DNA from: an uncultured Coriobacteriaceae bacterium
GTDB taxonomy: Bacteria > Actinomycetota > Coriobacteriia > Coriobacteriales > QAMH01
NCBI GenBank assembly: GCA_902783925.1
Contig: CACZSV010000009.1
Span: 1-10,287 of the forward strand
DNA: 10,287 nt
Direction of reading: 5' to 3'
Position 1 is the first letter of the stretch. Every line of letters starts with the position of its first letter. Positions 6,146 to 10,287 of this stretch are shown here, in pieces. The position numbers and the translations under genes are program-made. Under the pieces are notes generated by a model. That model had not been told where the DNA came from, ran no database searches, and saw only the letters and a program-made list of their open reading frames with translations.

Positions 6146-7516
6146 ATGCCAACGAGCACCGTTGCAACTGGGGCAAAACCCCTCGAGAACATGACCTATT
6201 GGCAGCGAACCTTTGGCTGCCAGATGAACGAAAACGATGCTGAGCGCGTCGCCGGCATGCTCGAAGAGGCGGGCGCGCTGCCCGTGCTCACCATCGAGGA
6301 AGCGGATATCGCCGTCTTTCTGACCTGCTGCGTGCGCGAGAAAGCCGACATTCGCCTCATGGGCCAGCTTGCATCGATAAAGAACATCCCGCCCGCACAC
6401 GAAGAAAAGCGCATTATCGCTGTGGGCGGCTGCATAGGCCAGCGCGATGGCGAGCTACTGCACGAGCAGCTCGAACACGTCGATGTCGTGTTCGGCACCC
6501 ATAATCTCGCGTCGCTGGTGCGTCTTATCAAAGCCCGCATCGATACCGGTCTTCCCGCAATAGAAACCGCCGAAGAGAACGAGGGCTTCGCGAGTAGCCT
6601 TCCCGTACGGCGCGACAAGCCCTGGCATGCCTGGGTACCCATCATGACCGGCTGCGATAACTTCTGCACCTACTGTATCGTCCCCTATGTGCGTGGGCGC
6701 GAATCGTCACGCACGCTCGAAGACATACAACGTGAGCTTTCCGGTCTTGCCGAGCAAGGCATCAAGGAGCTTACCTTGCTCGGCCAAAACGTCAATTCGT
6801 ATGGCCGTGACCTATACGGCAAGCCCCGCTTTGCGGAAGTGCTCGCCATGGCCGCAGATTGCGGTGTGGAACGCGTCCGCTTCGTGACAAGCCACCCCAA
6901 AGACCTACTCACAGAGACCATAGAGGCGATGGCCGCGCACCCCACCATCATGCCGCAGCTTCACCTGCCGCTCCAATCCGGAAGCGATCGCATTTTGGAC
7001 GCTATGATCCGCAAGTACGAGATAGCCCATTACCTCGAGCTCGTGCAGCAGCTACGCGACAACATCGAGGGTATCTCGCTTTCAACCGACATCATCATCG
7101 GGTTCCCAGGAGAAACCGAAGCAGACTTCCAGCAGACGCTCGACGTCTGCGAACAGGTTGGCTACGGCCAGATGTTCAGATTCATTTATTCCAAGCGCTC
7201 GGGGACCCCGGCGGCGACTATGCAGCAAAACGCGACGCGCGAAGAACTCCAGAACCGATTCGAGCGGCTCGAGGCGGTGGCCCAGGCGTCATCGCTTGCA
7301 GAAAACAAACGTGAAATCGGCCGCACGCTCGACGTCCTTGTCGAAAGCGCATCTAAACGCGACGCGCGCGTGCTCGCCGGCAAAAGCCCCAAAAACCAGA
7401 CCGTCCATGCGCCCATGCCCGAAGGCCAGGACATCGATGCTTTCGAAGGCCGCATCGTGAAGGTGCGTATCGAAGATGCGACAACAAACTATCTGCAGGG
7501 CAGTCTCGAGCAATGA
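6146..7516 (+). CDS. miaB: tRNA-2-methylthio-N6-dimethylallyladenosine synthase MiaB
   Basis: MiaB is a radical-SAM methylthiotransferase that converts i6A37 to ms2i6A37 in tRNAs reading UNN codons. The 456-residue product has the full architecture. The N-terminal UPF0004 domain has auxiliary-cluster cysteines C25 (TFGCQMN), C61 (LTCCVRE) and C96 (GGCIGQRDGE). The radical SAM core has C170, C174 and C177 (GCDNFCTYC), then VRGRE and LPLQSGSDRILDAM. A C-terminal TRAM RNA-binding domain occupies about 386-454. The first motif is unusual, LTCC replacing the common NTCS. The ATG at 6146 has TGAGG at 6136-6140; an internal ATG at 6191 (residue 16) gives the more usual family N-terminus and is a possible alternative. 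The 4-bp overlap with miaA, whose product makes the substrate, favours MiaB over its paralogues MtaB and RimO. Confidence 0.95.
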   Translation: MPTSTVATGAKPLENMTYWQRTFGCQMNENDAERVAGMLEEAGALPVLTIEEADIAVFLTCCVREKADIRLMGQLASIKNIPPAHEEKRIIAVGGCIGQRDGELLHEQLEHVDVVFGTHNLASLVRLIKARIDTGLPAIETAEENEGFASSLPVRRDKPWHAWVPIMTGCDNFCTYCIVPYVRGRESSRTLEDIQRELSGLAEQGIKELTLLGQNVNSYGRDLYGKPRFAEVLAMAADCGVERVRFVTSHPKDLLTETIEAMAAHPTIMPQLHLPLQSGSDRILDAMIRKYEIAHYLELVQQLRDNIEGISLSTDIIIGFPGETEADFQQTLDVCEQVGYGQMFRFIYSKRSGTPAATMQQNATREELQNRFERLEAVAQASSLAENKREIGRTLDVLVESASKRDARVLAGKSPKNQTVHAPMPEGQDIDAFEGRIVKVRIEDATTNYLQGSLEQ

Positions 7517-8448
7517 GCGCCAGCCCATACGAAAGAGTCATCTGCATACAGGGTCCCACTGCATCGGGCAAATCCGCGCTTGCTGAAGAGATCGCCCGTC
7601 GCAAAGAGGGAGAAATCGTCTCCGCCGACTCCATGCAGATCTACATCGGCATGGACATCGGTACCGCCAAAACGCCTCCTCAAGAGCGCGGCGTCGCCTA
7701 CCACTGCATCGATATCGTCCGTCCCGGGCAAGCCTATTCAGCGGCGCTGTTCCAGCATGACGCCCGCAAGGCGATTCAAGACATACAGTCCCGCGGCCAT
7801 CTTGCCATACTATGCGGGGGGACGGGCCTCTACGTTCGCGCGGCGCTCGACGAGATGGACTTCGCACGCGGAGACAGCGAATCGGACGCGCGCAGAAAAT
7901 ACACGGCGCTTGCCGAAAAGCTCGGCAACGAAAAGCTGCACGATATGCTCGCGCAGGCAGACCCGCAAAGCGCCGAACTCATCCATCCCCATAACGTGCG
8001 TCGCGTTATCAGGGCTTTCGAGATGCTCGAGGAAGGGGAGAGCTATGCGCAACGTAAACGCGATTTCAAAAACGTCCCCGCGCATATCCCGAGCGTGAAG
8101 CTCGCCCTCGATCTTGACAGGGAGCTGCTCTACAGCCGCATCGACGCGCGCGTGGATACCATGATCGAAAACGGGCTTGTCGATGAAGTGCATAATTTGC
8201 TCGGCGATGGCTTTCGCGATGCGCTGACCTCGTCTCAGGCCATAGGCTACAAAGAGATCGTCTCGTATCTTGATGGGTGCATGTCCCTTGACGAAGCGGT
8301 CAGCCTCATCAAACAGTCGAGCAGAAGATACGCCAAACGGCAGCTTACATGGCTCAGAAGCGATTCCGAAATCATATGGTTACACGCTAACGACGGGATT
8401 ACTGATACACTCGTTGCAACGGCGCTCGATGCAATAGAAAGGGCTTAG
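7513..8448 (+). CDS. miaA: tRNA dimethylallyltransferase MiaA
   Basis: MiaA transfers the dimethylallyl group of DMAPP to N6 of A37, producing i6A37, the substrate of MiaB. The product has 311 residues, typical for the family. Visible motifs are the P-loop GPTASGKS (14-21), SADSMQIYIGMDIGTAK (37-53), GGTGLYVRA (102-110), HPHNVRRVIRAFE (158-170), SQAIGYKEI (241-249) and the C-terminal SSRRYAKRQLTWLR (269-282). Its ATG overlaps the miaB TGA as ATGA (7513-7516), a standard translational-coupling junction. Only a distant AGGG at 7498-7501 serves as Shine-Dalgarno, consistent with coupling. Having enzyme and substrate-maker overlap suggests that the two modification steps are expressed in fixed proportion. 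Confidence 0.97.
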   Translation: MSASPYERVICIQGPTASGKSALAEEIARRKEGEIVSADSMQIYIGMDIGTAKTPPQERGVAYHCIDIVRPGQAYSAALFQHDARKAIQDIQSRGHLAILCGGTGLYVRAALDEMDFARGDSESDARRKYTALAEKLGNEKLHDMLAQADPQSAELIHPHNVRRVIRAFEMLEEGESYAQRKRDFKNVPAHIPSVKLALDLDRELLYSRIDARVDTMIENGLVDEVHNLLGDGFRDALTSSQAIGYKEIVSYLDGCMSLDEAVSLIKQSSRRYAKRQLTWLRSDSEIIWLHANDGITDTLVATALDAIERA

Positions 8449-8452
8449 AGAC

Positions 8453-9322
8453 ATGAAATACGAATTTGAGAAACTCCATGGTGCTGGCAACGATTTTGTC
8501 ATGATCGAAGACATGCAAGACAAAATCACCCTTTCACAGCAGCAGATTGCCCGCATATGCGATAGGCATTTTGGCGTCGGCGCAGACGGCGTTATCATCG
8601 TGAAGCCATCTGAGAAAGACGAATGCGCCGCGTATATGGACTATTACAACTCGGACGGCACAAAGGCGCAGATGTGCGGCAACGGCATACGCTGCTTCGC
8701 GAAATTCCTCATAGATCATGGCATCGTCGAACGCGAAAACGGGGTATTCATCGCGGATACCCCCGTTGGCCCCAAGCCCATCACCTTCGAACTCGACGAT
8801 GAAGGCTATTTTATCCGTGCGACGGTCGACATGGGACTGCCCATTTTCGAGCCAGAGAAAATCCCAACCACTATCTCTGGCCAGCAAACGGAATTCGGAT
8901 GCGTCGCGAGCACGACAGTGTTGCCGGCTTATGGCGACGAGCTCATCCTGACCTGCGTTTCTATGGGAAACCCCCATGCAGTCGCGTTTGTGGACAATCC
9001 CAACACGTATCCAGTCGAAACCGTCGGTCCCGAAATCGAAACCTATAGCGTCTTTCCCGAATTCACGAACGTGGAGTTCGCCCATGTCGTTGGCGATGTA
9101 ATCGAGATGCGCGTATGGGAGCGCGGCTGCGGAGAGACGCTTGCCTGCGGAACCGGCGCGTGCGCAACAGCCGTCGCTGCTCATATCACCGGCCGTGCTG
9201 GACGGAAAGTCCAGGTAAAGCTGCGCGGTGGCGTGCTCGATATCGAATGGAAGGCTGATGATGGGCACGTGTATCTAACTGGCCCCGCTGTCACGAGTTT
9301 CCAAGGCCGCTTCGAGATCTAG
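8453..9322 (+). CDS. dapF: Diaminopimelate epimerase DapF
   Basis: DapF is a PLP-independent racemase that converts LL-diaminopimelate to the meso form, the direct precursor of lysine and of meso-DAP peptidoglycan cross-links. The 289-residue product contains both catalytic cysteine motifs of the two-base mechanism: MCGNGIR (74-80, C75) and ACGTGACA (231-238, C232). It also has the N-terminal KLHGAGNDF (7-15), GVGADG (41-46), and SMGNPHAV (170-177). It begins 4 bp after miaA, with AAAGGG at 8438-8443 inside the end of miaA and a 9-base spacer. Its presence predicts a DAP pathway, but its place among tRNA and ribosome genes is probably only shared transcription. Confidence 0.97.
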   Translation: MKYEFEKLHGAGNDFVMIEDMQDKITLSQQQIARICDRHFGVGADGVIIVKPSEKDECAAYMDYYNSDGTKAQMCGNGIRCFAKFLIDHGIVERENGVFIADTPVGPKPITFELDDEGYFIRATVDMGLPIFEPEKIPTTISGQQTEFGCVASTTVLPAYGDELILTCVSMGNPHAVAFVDNPNTYPVETVGPEIETYSVFPEFTNVEFAHVVGDVIEMRVWERGCGETLACGTGACATAVAAHITGRAGRKVQVKLRGGVLDIEWKADDGHVYLTGPAVTSFQGRFEI

Positions 9323-9331
9323 GGCGGGCTT

Positions 9332-10287
9332 TTGGCAAAGCAGAAATTCGGCGTCGTAACTGAAGAAAAGCCTGAACGCGCAATACTCGTCGGAATCGAT
9401 CGAGGAGATCCCGATTGGCCGCTCGAAGAATCGCTGGCAGAGCTCGAACGTCTCACGAACACTGCCGGTGCCGAAGTCGTGCTCACCATGTCGCAGCGCC
9501 TCGATGCCCCGAACCCACGCACCTTTATCGGGCCTGGAAAAGCAGACGAGCTTGCGCAAGCAGCGAAAAGCCTGCAGGCGGACGTCGTCATACTCGATGA
9601 CGAGCTCAGCCCTTCGCAGCAGGCCAATCTCGAAAAAGTCGTTGGCAAGCCCGTCAAGGTCATCGATCGCACCGCACTCATCTTGGATATCTTCGCGCTC
9701 CATGCAACGAGCAAGGAAGGCCGCCTCCAGGTGAAACTTGCCCAAAACCAATACCTCTACCCACGCCTGCGCGGCATGTGGAGCCATCTGGCCGCACATC
9801 GCATGGGCGGCGGAGTCGGCTCGCGTTTTGGCGAGGGCGAGTCCCAGCTCGAAGTCGACCGGCGTCTTGTCCGCAAACGCATTTCGCGCATCCGCCGCGA
9901 ACTCAAAGGCCTCGAAGCCTCGCGCAGAACGCAGCGCAAGCATAGAAACGAATCCGGTGTGTTCCGTGTTGCCTTTGCCGGCTATACGAACGCCGGCAAA
10001 TCGAGCCTCATGAACCGCCTGACGTCCGCTAACGTGCTCGCATACGACAAGCTCTTTGCAACGCTCGATTCCACGACCCGGCAACTTGAGCTTGGCAAGG
10101 GGAACAGAATGACCATCACCGATACCGTCGGTTTCATTCAAAAGCTCCCGCACAACCTCGTCGAGGCATTCCATTCAACGCTTGACGAAATTCGCGAGGC
10201 CGATTTGATCTTGCTCGTCGTCGATGCGGCATCGGTGCAAAGGGATTCCCAGCTCAAGGCCGTTCGCGACGTGCTCGGCCAAATCGG
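9332..10287 (+). CDS. hflX: GTPase HflX, 5' part (runs off the window)
   Basis: HflX is a ribosome-binding GTPase that splits stalled or heat-damaged 70S ribosomes. The frame is open from TTG at 9332 to the right edge, 318 codons, so the 3' end is missing. The N-terminal HflX domain carries NPRTFIGPGKADEL (61-74), ILDDELSPSQQ (87-97) and DRTALILDIFALHATSKEGR (112-131). A coiled region with GEGESQLE (167-174) precedes the GTPase domain. That domain has G1 GYTNAGKS (217-224), switch-I threonines near DSTTR (246-250) and G3 DTVGF (264-268); the G4 motif lies beyond the window. TTG is chosen because it follows AGGG (9321-9324) by 7 bases and no in-frame ATG or GTG fits. The gene starts 9 bp after dapF. 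A non-ATG start may keep expression modest. Confidence 0.95.
   Translation, partial: MAKQKFGVVTEEKPERAILVGIDRGDPDWPLEESLAELERLTNTAGAEVVLTMSQRLDAPNPRTFIGPGKADELAQAAKSLQADVVILDDELSPSQQANLEKVVGKPVKVIDRTALILDIFALHATSKEGRLQVKLAQNQYLYPRLRGMWSHLAAHRMGGGVGSRFGEGESQLEVDRRLVRKRISRIRRELKGLEASRRTQRKHRNESGVFRVAFAGYTNAGKSSLMNRLTSANVLAYDKLFATLDSTTRQLELGKGNRMTITDTVGFIQKLPHNLVEAFHSTLDEIREADLILLVVDAASVQRDSQLKAVRDVLGQI

Noticed and set aside
8534..9268. 244-codon minus-strand open frame opposite dapF
   Set aside because: Fully contained within dapF, with no ribosome binding site or recognisable motif.
9275..10174. 299-codon minus-strand open frame opposite hflX
   Set aside because: The sense strand encodes an unmistakable HflX with G1 and G3 motifs; the antisense product matches no family I know.

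Overview
The window reads as one plus-strand block of bacterial housekeeping genes. Seven complete genes fall in recognised families, one complete gene encodes an uncharacterised ATPase, and one gene runs off the right edge. The best taxonomic guess is an actinobacterium of the class Coriobacteriia. This rests on moderately G+C-rich, C/G-ending codons combined with a Firmicutes-like gene set that most other Actinobacteria lack: membrane-anchored RNase Y, SpoVS, a PgcA-type phosphoglucomutase, MiaB/MiaA and HflX. The assignment is inference from gene content. No rRNA or other taxonomic marker is present.

Left edge (1-312): at most the last few codons of an upstream gene, possibly recX, then a non-coding leader. 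The leader holds two plus-strand intrinsic terminators, a 10-bp direct repeat with 30-bp spacing, and a hairpin whose 3' arm touches the rny ribosome binding site. Next are rny (313-1863), a strong hairpin terminator (1892-1927), an uncharacterised MutL-like GHKL ATPase gene (1944-3023) and a phosphoglucomutase gene (3053-4765). A 222-bp gap follows, with two inverted repeats and a perfect TATAAT box.

Second block (4988 to the right edge): spoVS, a PHP-domain phosphoesterase of the RNase AM/TrpH type, miaB, miaA, dapF and the 5' part of hflX. Junctions are tight, from a 4-bp overlap to a 17-bp gap, and no terminator is visible between them, so this looks like one operon. MiaA and MiaB carry out successive steps of ms2i6A37 tRNA modification, HflX rescues or splits ribosomes, and the PHP protein probably trims short RNA or nucleotide products. 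The block is therefore largely about RNA and translation, with DapF (diaminopimelate for peptidoglycan and lysine) as the metabolic outlier.

Nothing here looks like a mobile element, CRISPR array, tRNA, rRNA or classical defence island. The least explained items are the MutL-like ATPase next to rny, the structured rny leader, and the presence of spoVS in a locus with no other sporulation gene. The order rny, spoVS, miaB, miaA, hflX resembles the Firmicutes locus, but mutS, mutL and hfq are missing from where they usually sit.
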